A stretch of 64,000 nucleotides of DNA from Rhizobium sp. TH135 (GTDB lineage: Bacteria > Pseudomonadota > Alphaproteobacteria > Rhizobiales > Rhizobiaceae), in NCBI RefSeq assembly GCF_002855515.1, contig NZ_PKRP01000002.1, positions 1 to 64,000 on the forward strand, given 5' to 3'. The position numbers and the translations under genes are program-made. Each line of letters starts with the position of its first letter. Within the stretch, counting starts at the first letter, position 1. The notes beneath the pieces were generated by a model. The model was not told the DNA's origin, did not search any database, and worked only from the letters and a program-made list of their open reading frames with translations. Shown here piece after piece: positions 1-9,178 of this stretch.

Positions 1-974
1 GCGGGGCGCAGAACGACATCCTCGACGGTGGCACGGGCAACGACCAGATGAGCGGTGGTGCTGGCGACGATACCTATTTTGTCGATTCGGCGAAGGACGT
101 AATCACGGAGGCATTGAACGGCGGCATCGACTTGGTGCGGGTGACGGCATCGAGCTACACGCTGTCGGCCTATGTAGACAATCTGGAATACATCGGTAGC
201 GCTGCCTTCAAGGGTGTCGGCAGTGCCGATGCCAATATGATGACGGGCGGTACCGGCGCAGACACGTTGGACGGTGGAGCAGGCAACGACCGTCTTTACG
301 GCGGTCTCGGCAATGACAGCCTTGTGGGCGGGATCGGCAACGACCTGCTCGACGGCGAGGGCGGTGCCGACACGATGGCGGGCGGCGTCGGCAACGACAG
401 CTACTATGTCGACAATATGGGCGACTTGGTGACGGAACTGGTGTCTGCGGGCACGGACACGGTGTTCACGACGCTGTCGGCCTATACGCTGGGTGCGCAT
501 GTCGAGAACCTGACCTATGACGGCTCAGGTAACTTCACGGGAACCGGCAACACGCTGGCCAACGTCCTGACGGGTGGCGAGGGCGAGGACCTGCTTTCCG
601 GCCTCGACGGCAATGACTGGCTCTCAGGCGGCGAGGGCAACGACATCCTCATCGGCGGCACGGGTGCGGACATATTCTTCTTTGATGCCTTTGGCGACGA
701 GAATGCGGATACGATTGGTGATTTCAACAGTGCCGCTGACACGATTCTGCTCGACATTGATGTCTTCACCGATGCCGGAGATTTGGGCGTGCTGCTGGAA
801 TCCGCGTTTGGGCAGGGAAGTGAGGCGACGGCGGCGGAGCAGCGCATCCTCTATGATCAAAATTCCGGCAACATCTTCTACGACGCCGATGGCAGCGGTG
901 CGATTGATCCGGTCGTCTTTGCCCGGTTGACCAGTGGAACCGCGCTTGACCACAACGATTTCACCGTCGCCTGA
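1..974 (+). CDS. RTX calcium-binding protein, C-terminal part (5' end outside window)
   Basis: The reading frame is already open at the window's left edge (codons in phase with base 3), so only the C-terminal ~320 residues are seen. They consist of glycine/aspartate nonapeptide repeats of the GGxGxDxLx type (for example GGTGADTLDGGAGNDRLYGG), interrupted twice by a longer unit containing DTYFVD or NDSYYVD followed by an AHVENLTY-like segment. Such repeats bind calcium and fold into parallel beta rolls in proteins exported by type I secretion. The last ~100 residues lack nonapeptides and are probably the C-terminal secretion/capping region. They closely resemble the same region of the metalloprotease that follows, so the two are paralogues. 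No catalytic domain is visible, so enzyme activity cannot be called. No type I exporter genes are in the window. Confidence 0.85.
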   Translation, partial: GAQNDILDGGTGNDQMSGGAGDDTYFVDSAKDVITEALNGGIDLVRVTASSYTLSAYVDNLEYIGSAAFKGVGSADANMMTGGTGADTLDGGAGNDRLYGGLGNDSLVGGIGNDLLDGEGGADTMAGGVGNDSYYVDNMGDLVTELVSAGTDTVFTTLSAYTLGAHVENLTYDGSGNFTGTGNTLANVLTGGEGEDLLSGLDGNDWLSGGEGNDILIGGTGADIFFFDAFGDENADTIGDFNSAADTILLDIDVFTDAGDLGVLLESAFGQGSEATAAEQRILYDQNSGNIFYDADGSGAIDPVVFARLTSGTALDHNDFTVA

Positions 975-1121
975 AAATGGGGCTGCCGCCAATTCGCTAA
1001 AATTGTTGGCACAACGGTTGGGTGGTGTTTACCGCCTTCCGTAACCAGACTCTAAAACACGAATGATAGCTTCCGGATGCGAAATCACCGCTGGTGCGGT
1101 GAAAGCATGGTGGAGCATCGT

Positions 1122-3971
1122 ATGGCATTGTCTTCTTGGACCGATCAGCAGCTGATCAACCAGCTCAATTCGGGTTCCAAATGGTCCGGATCGGTTATTA
1201 CCTATTCATTTCCGACGGTCGTCACCGGCATGGCGCGTTACAATGGCGAGGGAACGGGCTTTTCGGCCTTCAATGCGACCCAGCAGGCGCGCGCCGAACT
1301 TGCGCTGACGCTTTGGGACGATGTGATCGCGACCTCCATTCAGAAAGTTGCTGCCGGCACGACGAGCACCGCCTCGAATATCGAGTTCGGCAATTCGACA
1401 TCGGGCGTCTCCTACGCCCATGCCTATTTCCCGACCGTTGGCAGCGTCTGGATCAACAGCGCCTACAATTCCAGCCAGGGTACCAACGACCTAATGACGC
1501 CGAAGATCGGTGCCCATGGCTTCCTGACCTTCGTCCATGAAATCGGTCACGCGCTCGGCCTCGAGCACATGGGCGACTACAACGGCAGCGCCGATACGCC
1601 CTCGTCCTATCAGGACTCGACGGTTTATTCGGTCATGTCCTATTTCGGCCCGTCCTGGGGTTCGGGCTCGGCAAACGGCCAAGGTCTGGTCGCATGGGCA
1701 GATTGGGTCGGCGCAGACGCGAAGCTTTATTCGCCGCAGACACCGATGATGAACGACATCATGGCCATGCAGGCCATGTATGGTGTCGATACGACCACAC
1801 GCACGGGAGATACGGTCTACGGCTTCCAATCGAATGTCACGGGAACGACAGCGGCGATCTTCGACTTCACCCAGAACCTCAATCCGATCATCTGCATCTG
1901 GGATGCTGGCGGCACCGATACGTTGAACCTGTCCGGCTGGAATACCGCCAGCAGCCTCGACCTGGCGCCTGGCTCTTTCTCGTCGGCCAACAGCATGACG
2001 ATGAACATTTCAATCGCACGCGGCGCATGGATCGAGAATGCGGTTACCGGGAACGGCAACGACACCGTACAGGGCAATTCCCGCGATAACGTCATCACCA
2101 CCAATGGCGGCAATGACACCATCCGGGCACTGGATGGCAATGACACGATCGCCGGTGGCGCCGGCAACGACACCATTGACGGCGGTGCCGGAAGCGATGT
2201 CGTGATTTTCAACGACAGCTGGTCGAACATCAGCTGGACCTACAGCGTGGCGACGGCAACCTTTACCTTTATGGGACTCGTGATCGGTACCGATACCGTG
2301 ACGGCGGTGGAGCGCTTCATCGACTCGCTCAATGTCGAGCGGAGTTTTGAGTCGTTTCTTGATCCCAACCTGCTGCCGGCGCTCGTTTCGGTGAGCGCTG
2401 ATACGATCGAAGTGACCGAAGGATCGGGTGAGCCGACGGCCGTTACCTTCACCGTATCGCTGAGCAAGGCAGCACTTTCGGAAGAAACGCTGACCTGGAG
2501 TGTGGCAGGAACGGGCTCCAGCGCCGCGAATGCGCAGGATTTTGCCGGCGCACAGTCGGGCACCGTGGCGTTCGCCGCCGGTGAGATATCGAAAACCATC
2601 ACCATCTACCTCGCCGCCGACACGGCCTTCGAGCTGAAGGAGAACTTTGTCCTCACGCTCTCATCCCCGTCGCTCGGCCTGAGCCTTACCACGGCATCTG
2701 CGACAGTCTCGATCGTCAACGACGATGTTCAGTTGACGCCAATCGTGAAGCGGGGCGGGCAATCTGCCGATACGCTCGCGGGTACAGATGCCATGGAGCA
2801 TCTTGATGGCGGCAATGGCAATGACACGTTGCGCGGTGCGGGCGGTAACGACACGCTGATCGGAGGTGCCGGCCACGATATGCTCGATGGCGGAGCGGGC
2901 GCCGACCGCATGGTCGGAGGCGTCGGAGACGATACCTATATCGTCGATTCCATCGGGGATGTCGTGGCGGAAGCGCGCAACGGCAACACCGATACCGTGC
3001 GGACGAGCCTCCAGGCTTACACGCTGACATCCTGGGTCGAGAACCTCGTCTACATAGGCGATGGCAATTTCATTGGCACGGGAAATGACCTGTCCAACAA
3101 GATCTGGGGCGGAACCGGAGACGATGTCTTGTCCGGTGGCACCGGCAACGACAGCATCTCCGGCGGTGGGGGCAACGATACCGTTTATGGCGGGAGTGGG
3201 AACGATGTTCTGTCGACCGGCGACGGTCACGACTACCTCAATGGCGGATCCGGCATCGACCGCATGACCGGTGGTGCCGGTAACGACACTTACGTGGTGG
3301 ACAATGTGCGCGACGTCGTCGCGGAAATCGCAAGTGGTGGCACGGATACGGTACAGACGACTCTGACGAGCTACCGCCTCGGCGCTCATGTTGAGAACCT
3401 CACCTATCTCGGGTCTCGCTCCTTCTCTGGAACCGGCAATGAACTCGATAACGTCATGACGGGTGGCAGCGGAGCCAACACCCTCAACGGTGCCGGCGGT
3501 AATGATACGGTATACGGGAACGGTGGGAATGATGTCCTCATCGGCGGGACCGGCAATGACAACCTCTTCGGCGGGTCCGGAAATGATCGTCTGGACGGAG
3601 GCGTCGGAGATGACTGGCTCTACGGCGGTCTCGGCACCGACACACTCACGGGCGGAGCCGGAGCCGACATGTTCGTCTTCGGTGAGATTGGAACGGGCAA
3701 TGCGGACCGAATCATGGATTTCGACGGGACCCTGGACCAGATCCTGATCGACGCGAATGTTTTTTCCGATATCGGCTATCTCGGAACCTTGCTCGAGGAA
3801 AACTTCGGGACGGGAACCGTCGCCACGACGGCATATCAGCGTATTCTCCATGACACGGCCACTGGCGCGATTGCCTATGATGCCGACGGCAATGGTGCGA
3901 GCTCGGCTGTCGTCTTTGCCCATGTGAAAGCGGGTCTGACGCTCCATCACGACGATTTTGCCGCGGCCTGA
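1122..3971 (+). CDS. Serralysin-like (M10) RTX zinc metalloprotease with Calx-beta domain
   Basis: Predicted secreted zinc endopeptidase of 949 residues. From the ATG used here, residues 139-149 form the zinc site HEIGHALGLEH (HExxHxxGxxH), followed ~30 residues later by the Met-turn SVMSYF, the signature of metzincins/serralysins. After the protease domain come RTX nonapeptides (around residues 330-360), a Calx-beta-like module (roughly 420-535, ending in IVNDD), then two further RTX blocks (about 550-860) and a non-repeat C-terminus typical of type I secretion substrates. There is no Sec signal peptide, as expected for that route. An upstream in-frame ATG at 1077 would add 15 residues, but ATG 1122 has a better ribosome binding site (GGAG six bases upstream). 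Length exceeds classic serralysins (~480 aa) because of the Calx-beta domain and extra RTX blocks. Confidence 0.85.
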   Translation: MALSSWTDQQLINQLNSGSKWSGSVITYSFPTVVTGMARYNGEGTGFSAFNATQQARAELALTLWDDVIATSIQKVAAGTTSTASNIEFGNSTSGVSYAHAYFPTVGSVWINSAYNSSQGTNDLMTPKIGAHGFLTFVHEIGHALGLEHMGDYNGSADTPSSYQDSTVYSVMSYFGPSWGSGSANGQGLVAWADWVGADAKLYSPQTPMMNDIMAMQAMYGVDTTTRTGDTVYGFQSNVTGTTAAIFDFTQNLNPIICIWDAGGTDTLNLSGWNTASSLDLAPGSFSSANSMTMNISIARGAWIENAVTGNGNDTVQGNSRDNVITTNGGNDTIRALDGNDTIAGGAGNDTIDGGAGSDVVIFNDSWSNISWTYSVATATFTFMGLVIGTDTVTAVERFIDSLNVERSFESFLDPNLLPALVSVSADTIEVTEGSGEPTAVTFTVSLSKAALSEETLTWSVAGTGSSAANAQDFAGAQSGTVAFAAGEISKTITIYLAADTAFELKENFVLTLSSPSLGLSLTTASATVSIVNDDVQLTPIVKRGGQSADTLAGTDAMEHLDGGNGNDTLRGAGGNDTLIGGAGHDMLDGGAGADRMVGGVGDDTYIVDSIGDVVAEARNGNTDTVRTSLQAYTLTSWVENLVYIGDGNFIGTGNDLSNKIWGGTGDDVLSGGTGNDSISGGGGNDTVYGGSGNDVLSTGDGHDYLNGGSGIDRMTGGAGNDTYVVDNVRDVVAEIASGGTDTVQTTLTSYRLGAHVENLTYLGSRSFSGTGNELDNVMTGGSGANTLNGAGGNDTVYGNGGNDVLIGGTGNDNLFGGSGNDRLDGGVGDDWLYGGLGTDTLTGGAGADMFVFGEIGTGNADRIMDFDGTLDQILIDANVFSDIGYLGTLLEENFGTGTVATTAYQRILHDTATGAIAYDADGNGASSAVVFAHVKAGLTLHHDDFAAA

Positions 3972-4197
3972 CGAGGTCTCGTCACCGGCTTCAATGACGC
4001 CTACGGCAGCGTTGCCGTTTCCGCATTTCATTCAACAAAGCACTTGGATATGCGGTCAAGCTGAATTAACAGTTTCCGGCAACGTTGCAGGTCGTGACCT
4101 GTGACGTCTCCCCTTGAGGTCAGGCAGTCAGCTGTGCTCTTGAAGGGCTAGGGCCCGCATCTGTGTGGGCGTATCGACCGACTTTGGGAATTATGAC

Positions 4198-5238
4198 ATG
4201 AGATGGAAGCGCACGCTTCAGCTGCTCGACGTACATGCCGAAGGTGAAATCGGAAAGGTCGCTATCGGCGGCGTGCCGAAGATCCCCGGGGAAACCGTGG
4301 CGGAGCAGTTGCTCTGGCTGAACACGGATCCCAAGGGCGAGGCGCTGAGACGCATGCTGGTGCTCGAGCCGCGCGGCGCGCCCATCGGGTCCGTCAACCT
4401 GCTGCTGCCGCCGAAGAACCCCGCAGCCGATGCAGCCTTCGTCATCCTGCAGCCGGATCAGGCCCATGCGAGCTCCGGCTCCAATTCGATCTGCGTGACG
4501 ACGGCGCTTCTGGAAAGCGGCATGGTCGAGATGCAGGAGCCCGAGACGATCGTGATGCTGGAAACGGCAGCCGGTCTCGTCAAGGCAACGGCAACCTGCA
4601 GCGATGGGCGCTGCGAGCGGGTGAAGCTCACCATGGTCCCGTCCTTCGTCCACGAACTGGATGTGACGCTCGACACCGAGCAATGGGGCCGTATCACCTT
4701 CGACCTGAGTTACGGCGGCATCTTCTATGCGCTGGTCGATGTCGGCCAGGTAGGTCTCACCATCGAGAAGGGCAATGCCCGGGCGCTGGTCGAAGCCGGC
4801 ATGATCCTGAAAGAAGAGATCAATCGGAAGATCCCGGTGGTCCATCCCGAAATCCCGGCGATCTCGGGCGTGGCCTATGTGATGTTCCGCGATGTTGATC
4901 CTGATGGCGCAATCCGCACCTGCACGACCATGTGGCCGGGCCGTGTCGACCGTTCGCCCTGTGGTACCGGCAACTCGGCAAACCTGGCGACGCTTCATGC
5001 GCGTGGCAAGGTGAAGGTCGGCGACACGATGCTGTCGCGGTCGATCATCGGCTCCGAGTTCGAAGTCGGCTTCTCCGCCCTTGCCGAAGTTGCCGGACGC
5101 CCGGCGGTCATCCCGACCATCAGTGGTCGCGGCTTCACCTTCGGTCTGCACCAGGTGGCGCTGGATCCCTTCGATCCCTTCGAGCGCGGCTTCGCGCTGA
5201 CGGATGTCTGGGGACCCTCTTCAGGGGCGATCGGTTGA
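4198..5238 (+). CDS. Proline racemase family protein (4-hydroxyproline epimerase / hydroxyproline dehydratase-like)
   Basis: 346-residue member of the proline racemase superfamily, whose enzymes abstract the C-alpha proton of proline or hydroxyproline with two opposed residues. The second site is a normal cysteine (Cys255 in SPCGTGNS). The first, which is Cys in proline racemases and most 4-hydroxyproline epimerases, aligns with Ser93 in SSGSNSIC. This Ser/Cys pair defines a separate branch, reported as far as I recall to act on hydroxyprolines (epimerase and/or trans-3-hydroxyproline dehydratase), so the substrate is left open. An upstream in-frame GTG (4165) exists, but the ATG at 4198 begins directly at the conserved RWKRTLQLLDVHAEGE segment. 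The gene stands alone; no hydroxyproline transporter or oxidase is adjacent, only a divergently unrelated RTX gene and a Crp/Fnr regulator downstream. Confidence 0.8.
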   Translation: MRWKRTLQLLDVHAEGEIGKVAIGGVPKIPGETVAEQLLWLNTDPKGEALRRMLVLEPRGAPIGSVNLLLPPKNPAADAAFVILQPDQAHASSGSNSICVTTALLESGMVEMQEPETIVMLETAAGLVKATATCSDGRCERVKLTMVPSFVHELDVTLDTEQWGRITFDLSYGGIFYALVDVGQVGLTIEKGNARALVEAGMILKEEINRKIPVVHPEIPAISGVAYVMFRDVDPDGAIRTCTTMWPGRVDRSPCGTGNSANLATLHARGKVKVGDTMLSRSIIGSEFEVGFSALAEVAGRPAVIPTISGRGFTFGLHQVALDPFDPFERGFALTDVWGPSSGAIG

Positions 5239-5395
5239 CTTTCTCAGCTGCGTTTCTGCATTGTTCCAAATTGAATGAAATTCTACGATATCCGGTAGCC
5301 GAATTGTAAGGGTCTTGGTTTTCGGCATCTTGCTATCGATCAAGGCCAGCGAATAAGTAAGCCTCACCGTCATGAACACGACAAGTAATCTGTAA

Positions 5396-6130
5396 ATGAA
5401 AGCAAACGCTACGACAGGTTCCGCCCTGCCGCTTCCGGCAACTACGCCGCCGACACTGCGCGGTTGTGCGATTTTTGCTGGCCTCTCGCCGGAAGAAGAC
5501 CGTGAATGGCTTGCTCGCTGCCATTCGCGCACCTTGAGTGCGGGGGAGAGCCTGGTCGATTTCGAAGACATGTCCAAGGATGTCTTCGTGGTCCAGACAG
5601 GGGAGATCCGCGCGGTCCTCAGATTTTCTGTCGGCAAGGAAGCGATCCTCGGCAGCTTCAAGCGCGGTGATATTCTGGGCGAGCAGGCGGCGATCGACGA
5701 CATGGCGCGCTCGGCGAGCCTCATGGCCGTCAGCGACGCGACAGTGACCGTCATTCCCTGCATCGTCTTTCACGACATCCTGCGGCAGAGATCAGACGTC
5801 GCGCTGACCTTGTTGCAGCTCCTGTCCAAGCGCATCCGCGCCATGAACGACCGTCTGTCGGAGCTGTCCTTCCTCGACACCAAGCACCGCCTCTACAACA
5901 CGCTGCTCAGGCTGTCGCGCGTGCGAAACGACGGTGGCCGCGAACGCATTATCTCGCCACCGCTCGTGCATGCGGAGCTGGCCGAGCATATCGGCGCGAG
6001 CCGCGAGACCGTGTCGCGCGAAATGTCGAGGCTGGCGCGCGAGCAGCTAGTGGAGCGCACCAGCCGTGCCATCGTTCTGAAGAACCCCGTGGAACTGTCC
6101 CGACGGATCTCGCGCGCCCTCGAGGGCTGA
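5396..6130 (+). CDS. Crp/Fnr family transcriptional regulator
   Basis: 244-residue regulator with an N-terminal cyclic-nucleotide-binding-like beta barrel (about residues 25-140; GDILGEQAAIDDMARSASL resembles the phosphate-binding cassette GExA..xxxxRSA) and a C-terminal winged helix-turn-helix (about 190-215, AELAEHIGASRETVSREMSRL shortened here: IGASRETVSREMSRL). It lacks the N-terminal cysteine cluster of FNR, so oxygen sensing through an iron-sulfur cluster is unlikely. The cAMP contact pattern R-S/T-A is present as RSAS, but ligand binding cannot be decided from sequence. The gene is separated by 157 bp from the upstream enzyme gene and runs head-on into the mutarotase gene, three bases after its stop. 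Targets unknown. Confidence 0.85.
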   Translation: MKANATTGSALPLPATTPPTLRGCAIFAGLSPEEDREWLARCHSRTLSAGESLVDFEDMSKDVFVVQTGEIRAVLRFSVGKEAILGSFKRGDILGEQAAIDDMARSASLMAVSDATVTVIPCIVFHDILRQRSDVALTLLQLLSKRIRAMNDRLSELSFLDTKHRLYNTLLRLSRVRNDGGRERIISPPLVHAELAEHIGASRETVSREMSRLAREQLVERTSRAIVLKNPVELSRRISRALEG

Positions 6131-6133
6131 GGC

Positions 6134-6562
6134 TTACGGGTAGATCACACCCTTGCGCAGGACGACATTGGCATAGAGCCGCGGCTCGCCGGTCTGCACG
6201 ACCGTATGGGCGGCCTTCACCCTGTTGTAGAAATCCGCACCGATCAGCTTCGTTACCGCTACTTTCGGCTCATGCTTTGCGCAGCAGTCGATGATTTCCT
6301 GGTGCACGGGATCGACCTGGTCCGGCTTGCCGCCGACCACGGAGCGGAAGATTGCTTCCGGCACGAAGTCATCGATCGGCATCACGCTCAGGATCGCGTT
6401 CAGCACGGGCACGAGGTGATGGCCGTCGAGGCGCACCAGACGTCGCGCATGTTCTAGCGCCGGGTAGTTGCCGTCGACGATGGCGATCTCGTCGCCATGG
6501 CCCATGGCGCGCAGGGTGGCGAGAAGCTCGGGGCTCAGGAGGGGATCAATTCCCTTCAGCAT
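6134..6562 (-). CDS. RbsD/FucU family sugar mutarotase
   Basis: 142-residue protein of the RbsD/FucU family, which interconverts anomers of free sugars (ribose, fucose and relatives) after import. The start MLKGIDPLLSPELLATL matches the typical family N-terminus, with the catalytic-type motifs GHGDEIAIVDGNYPA near the N-terminus and a C-terminal RLYANVVLRKGVIYP containing the conserved YxN. A longer open frame upstream (to 6628) runs inside the regulator gene and is rejected. The gene overlaps the 3' end of the ROK regulator by 17 bp, so the two are probably co-transcribed and both linked to the divergent sugar ABC operon. The sugar is presumably the one imported by that operon. Confidence 0.85.
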   Translation of the reverse strand: MLKGIDPLLSPELLATLRAMGHGDEIAIVDGNYPALEHARRLVRLDGHHLVPVLNAILSVMPIDDFVPEAIFRSVVGGKPDQVDPVHQEIIDCCAKHEPKVAVTKLIGADFYNRVKAAHTVVQTGEPRLYANVVLRKGVIYP

Positions 6563-7790
6563 GGGTGGTATCCTTGAACAGTACGGTTTGATCGATGAGG
6601 TAGCGGTCGAAGATCGGCAGGCTGGCACCGCCGATCGCGCGGGCCTGGTCGCCGACTTCGCCTTCGACGATGTCCGGAATGACCACGCCCTGAAGGTCGA
6701 GGCGGTTCATGGCCTCGATGGTGGCCTTCACCAGACGATGGCGGACCCAGGCCGGGAAGCCGCCGTCGATGATGGCAGCGGCAAAGTCGATGATCGAGGC
6801 GGCGGCGATGACGGCCTGGGCGAGGGCGGCTGCCGTGTCCTGCAGCCAGATTTCCAGCGGCTCGCCGAAGTCGATCCACTCCTCTGCGGCATACCAGAGC
6901 GGCTGCGGATCGATGCCGCGCTCGCGCAGCAGATTTTCGAGCACGAAGATCGAGGCGATATCGAGCAACTGCCGGGTCTGGCCGTGTTTGTCGCGCACGG
7001 GGAGCGGGCCGATCGCGCCGGCAGTTCCGGTGCGGCCGACGAAGAGGGCGGAGTTGACGACAATGCCACCGCCGATGAACGAGCCGATGTAGAAATAGAC
7101 GAAATCGGGATAGCGCTGCCCCGCGCCAAAGACGAGTTCTGCGCCGCAGGCGCTGGTCGCGTCGTTGCGCAGGTAGACGGGATGCGCCATCCGCGCCTGG
7201 ACCTCGACCTGCAGGTCGACCTCGCGCCAGATGTCCATGGCTCCTTCGGGAGCGCCGACTTCCTCGGCCCAGTTCCAGAGTTCAAAGGGGGCGGCGATGC
7301 CGATGCCCGCAATTCGCGTCCGCATGGTCGCATCCATCTGGGCTTCGATCTCTGCAATCCCATCACAGATGAAGGGGAGCAGGTGGTCAGGATGCGGATA
7401 GCGATAGGTGAGGTGGCGCTGCTTGTGGATATTGCCAGCGAAATCCATCAGCACGAGATCGGCACTGCGTCGTCCGATCTTCACGCCGAAGGAAAAGACA
7501 GCCTCGGGATTGATGTACATCGGCACCGAAGGCTGGCCGACGCGACCCCGGATGGGCTCGCCGCGCACCAGCAGCTCGTCGCTTTCGAGCGACCGCATGA
7601 TGACGGACACGGTTTGGGCTGAAAGGCCTGTCAGCCGGGCTATGTCAGCCTTCGAGCAGCCCGGATTCTGGCGGACAAGCGAAAGCACGAGCCGCTCGTT
7701 ATAGGCGCGCACGCGCACCTGGTTCGAGCCGCCGCCGGCGCTCACCCTGGGCGCCGGATCCGCCAGTCGTGCATGATCATCCTGTGACAC
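6546..7790 (-). CDS. frcR: ROK family transcriptional regulator (FrcR/XylR-NagC type)
   Basis: 414-residue ROK protein with an N-terminal winged helix (about residues 33-70; SKADIARLTGLSAQTVSVIM) and a C-terminal sugar-kinase-like ROK domain. The GTG start is taken from the open frame and precedes a basic N-terminal segment ending in SNQVRVRAYNERLVLSLV, typical of these repressors. It is divergent from the fructose-type ABC operon with a 231-bp shared promoter region, and co-transcribed with a mutarotase; in Sinorhizobium the frcBCAK operon has the same kind of ROK neighbour. It probably represses the ABC operon until the sugar binds. The gene symbol is by synteny and is less certain than the family. 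Confidence 0.82.
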   Translation of the reverse strand: MSQDDHARLADPAPRVSAGGGSNQVRVRAYNERLVLSLVRQNPGCSKADIARLTGLSAQTVSVIMRSLESDELLVRGEPIRGRVGQPSVPMYINPEAVFSFGVKIGRRSADLVLMDFAGNIHKQRHLTYRYPHPDHLLPFICDGIAEIEAQMDATMRTRIAGIGIAAPFELWNWAEEVGAPEGAMDIWREVDLQVEVQARMAHPVYLRNDATSACGAELVFGAGQRYPDFVYFYIGSFIGGGIVVNSALFVGRTGTAGAIGPLPVRDKHGQTRQLLDIASIFVLENLLRERGIDPQPLWYAAEEWIDFGEPLEIWLQDTAAALAQAVIAAASIIDFAAAIIDGGFPAWVRHRLVKATIEAMNRLDLQGVVIPDIVEGEVGDQARAIGGASLPIFDRYLIDQTVLFKDTTHAEGN

Positions 7791-7876
7791 TTGAGGCCGC
7801 TCCTCCCGACCGCTTCCTTTTACGAAAGCCCCCGCAGAATGTCACACCGATTTAATAATTCAACTGGATTTATTTA

Positions 7877-7905
7877 TTGACAGCCCAAATGTTCTGATGT
7901 TCTAA
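7877..7905 (+). promoter_or_regulatory. Putative sigma-70-like promoter for the sugar ABC operon
   Basis: TTGACA at 7877-7882 followed after 17 bases by TTCTAA at 7900-7905, within the divergent interval between the ROK gene and the binding-protein gene. Immediately upstream are AT-rich segments (TTTAATAATTCA at about 7850 and TTTATTTATTGA at 7869-7880) of the general kind bound by ROK repressors, and TGTTCTGATGTTCTA repeats the word GTTCT. The promoter call is pattern reading only. Confidence 0.4.
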
Positions 7906-8021
7906 ATGGTCTCGTGGAGGAGTGGATGCCTGATGGCACCCGATCGGATCGTCAAGGGGCGGTCCGTGCCGACACGTTGCGGCCGGAGGAGCTGGCCGAC
8001 ACCATTCGGGAGGAATACCAA

Positions 8022-9047
8022 ATGAAAAAGTCTCTGATCACTGCTGCTCTGTCGACACTGGCCCTCGGCGTTGTCTTCGCCGCGCCGGTACAGGCAGCCG
8101 ACGTTTCCGCCTGCCTCATCACCAAGACCGACACCAACCCCTTCTTCGTCAAGATGAAGGAAGGCGCGACCGCCAAGGCCGCCGAACTCGGCGTGACCTT
8201 GAAGGCCTATGCCGGCAAGGTTGACGGCGACTCGGAAAGCCAGGTTGCCGCTATCGAAACCTGCATTGCTGACGGCGCGAAGGGCATCCTGCTCACCGCA
8301 TCCGACACCAAGGGCATCGTTCCGGCTGTCCAGAAGGCTCGTGACGCAGGTCTCCTCGTCATCGCCCTCGACACGCCGCTGGAGCCGATCGATTCCGCCG
8401 ACATGACCTTCGCCACCGACAACCTTCTGGCCGGCGAGCTGATCGGCAAGTGGGCAGCTGCCACCCTTGGCGACGCTGCCAAGGACGCAAAGATCGCCTT
8501 CCTCAATCTGACCCCCTCGCAGCCGTCGGTCGACGTTCTGCGTAACCAGGGCTTCATGAAGGGCTTCGGCATCGACACCGCCGACATCAACAAGATCGGC
8601 GACGAAACCGATCCGCGCATCGTCGGCCACGACATCACCAACGGCAATGAAGAAGGCGGCCGTACCGCCATGGAAAACCTTCTCCAGAAGGATCCGTCCA
8701 TCAACGTCGTTCACACCATCAACGAACCCGCTGCTGCCGGCGCTTATGAAGCGCTGAAGGCCGTTGGCAAGGAAGGTGACGTGCTGATCGTGTCCGTCGA
8801 CGGCGGTTGCCCGGGCGTCAAGAACGTCGCTGAAGGCGTCATCGGTGCGACCTCGCAGCAGTATCCGCTGCTGATGGCATCGCTCGGCATCGAAGCGATC
8901 AAGAAGTTCGCTGACACCGGCGAGAAGCCGGCTGCCACCGAAGGCAAGAACTTCTTTGACACGGGCGTCGCCCTCGTCACCGACAAGCCGGCAGCTGGCG
9001 TCGAGTCCATCGACACCAAGGCTGGCACGGACAAGTGCTGGGGTTGA
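8022..9047 (+). CDS. frcB: Sugar (fructose-type) ABC transporter substrate-binding protein
   Basis: 341-residue periplasmic binding protein of the ribose/fructose class (Peripla_BP_4). It starts with a Sec signal peptide ([20 protein letters not shown], cleavage near AQAAD after residue 23), then the conserved [20 protein letters not shown] opening of the FrcB group. The start at 8022 is fixed by a strong ribosome binding site (GGGAGGAA 5-8 bases upstream) and by the signal peptide; the frame is open further upstream to 7914 but that part lacks support. It is the first gene of frcB-frcC-frcA-frcK. Two perfect hairpins follow the stop and probably keep this subunit more abundant than the membrane components. 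Fructose specificity is inferred from similarity to the Sinorhizobium Frc system. Confidence 0.9.
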   Translation: MKKSLITAALSTLALGVVFAAPVQAADVSACLITKTDTNPFFVKMKEGATAKAAELGVTLKAYAGKVDGDSESQVAAIETCIADGAKGILLTASDTKGIVPAVQKARDAGLLVIALDTPLEPIDSADMTFATDNLLAGELIGKWAAATLGDAAKDAKIAFLNLTPSQPSVDVLRNQGFMKGFGIDTADINKIGDETDPRIVGHDITNGNEEGGRTAMENLLQKDPSINVVHTINEPAAAGAYEALKAVGKEGDVLIVSVDGGCPGVKNVAEGVIGATSQQYPLLMASLGIEAIKKFADTGEKPAATEGKNFFDTGVALVTDKPAAGVESIDTKAGTDKCWG

Positions 9048-9076
9048 TTTCAGCCTCCTGCGCCTGAACTGAAACG

Positions 9077-9140
9077 CCGGCGAGAGCAAACTCTCGCCGG
9101 TAGGCGCAACGCCCGGCCTTGCGCGGCGGCAGGCCGGGCG
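9077..9140 (+). promoter_or_regulatory. Two tandem intercistronic hairpins between frcB and frcC
   Basis: Hairpin 1: CCGGCGAGAG (9077-9086), loop CAAA, CTCTCGCCGG (9091-9100), 10 perfect pairs. Hairpin 2: CGCCCGGCCT (9110-9119), 11-base loop, AGGCCGGGCG (9131-9140), 10 perfect pairs. Neither is followed by a T-tract, so they look like mRNA-stabilising or processing structures that raise the level of the binding-protein segment, rather than factor-independent terminators. Confidence 0.65.
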
Positions 9141-9178
9141 TATCCTTCATGTAAAAATTAGAGACAACGGCAGGGAGG

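Noticed and set aside
240..700. Repetitive GC-rich DNA resembling a repeat array
   Set aside because: The periodicity is 27 bp, in frame, and encodes RTX nonapeptides; there are no constant repeats with unique spacers as in CRISPR.
2661..4031. Long open frame antisense to the RTX metalloprotease (456 codons), and similar long antisense frames opposite pgi (21505-23625) and fadD (23639-25528)
   Set aside because: They mirror high-GC codon structure of well-identified genes on the other strand, have no recognisable domain and are arginine/aspartate/glycine-biased.
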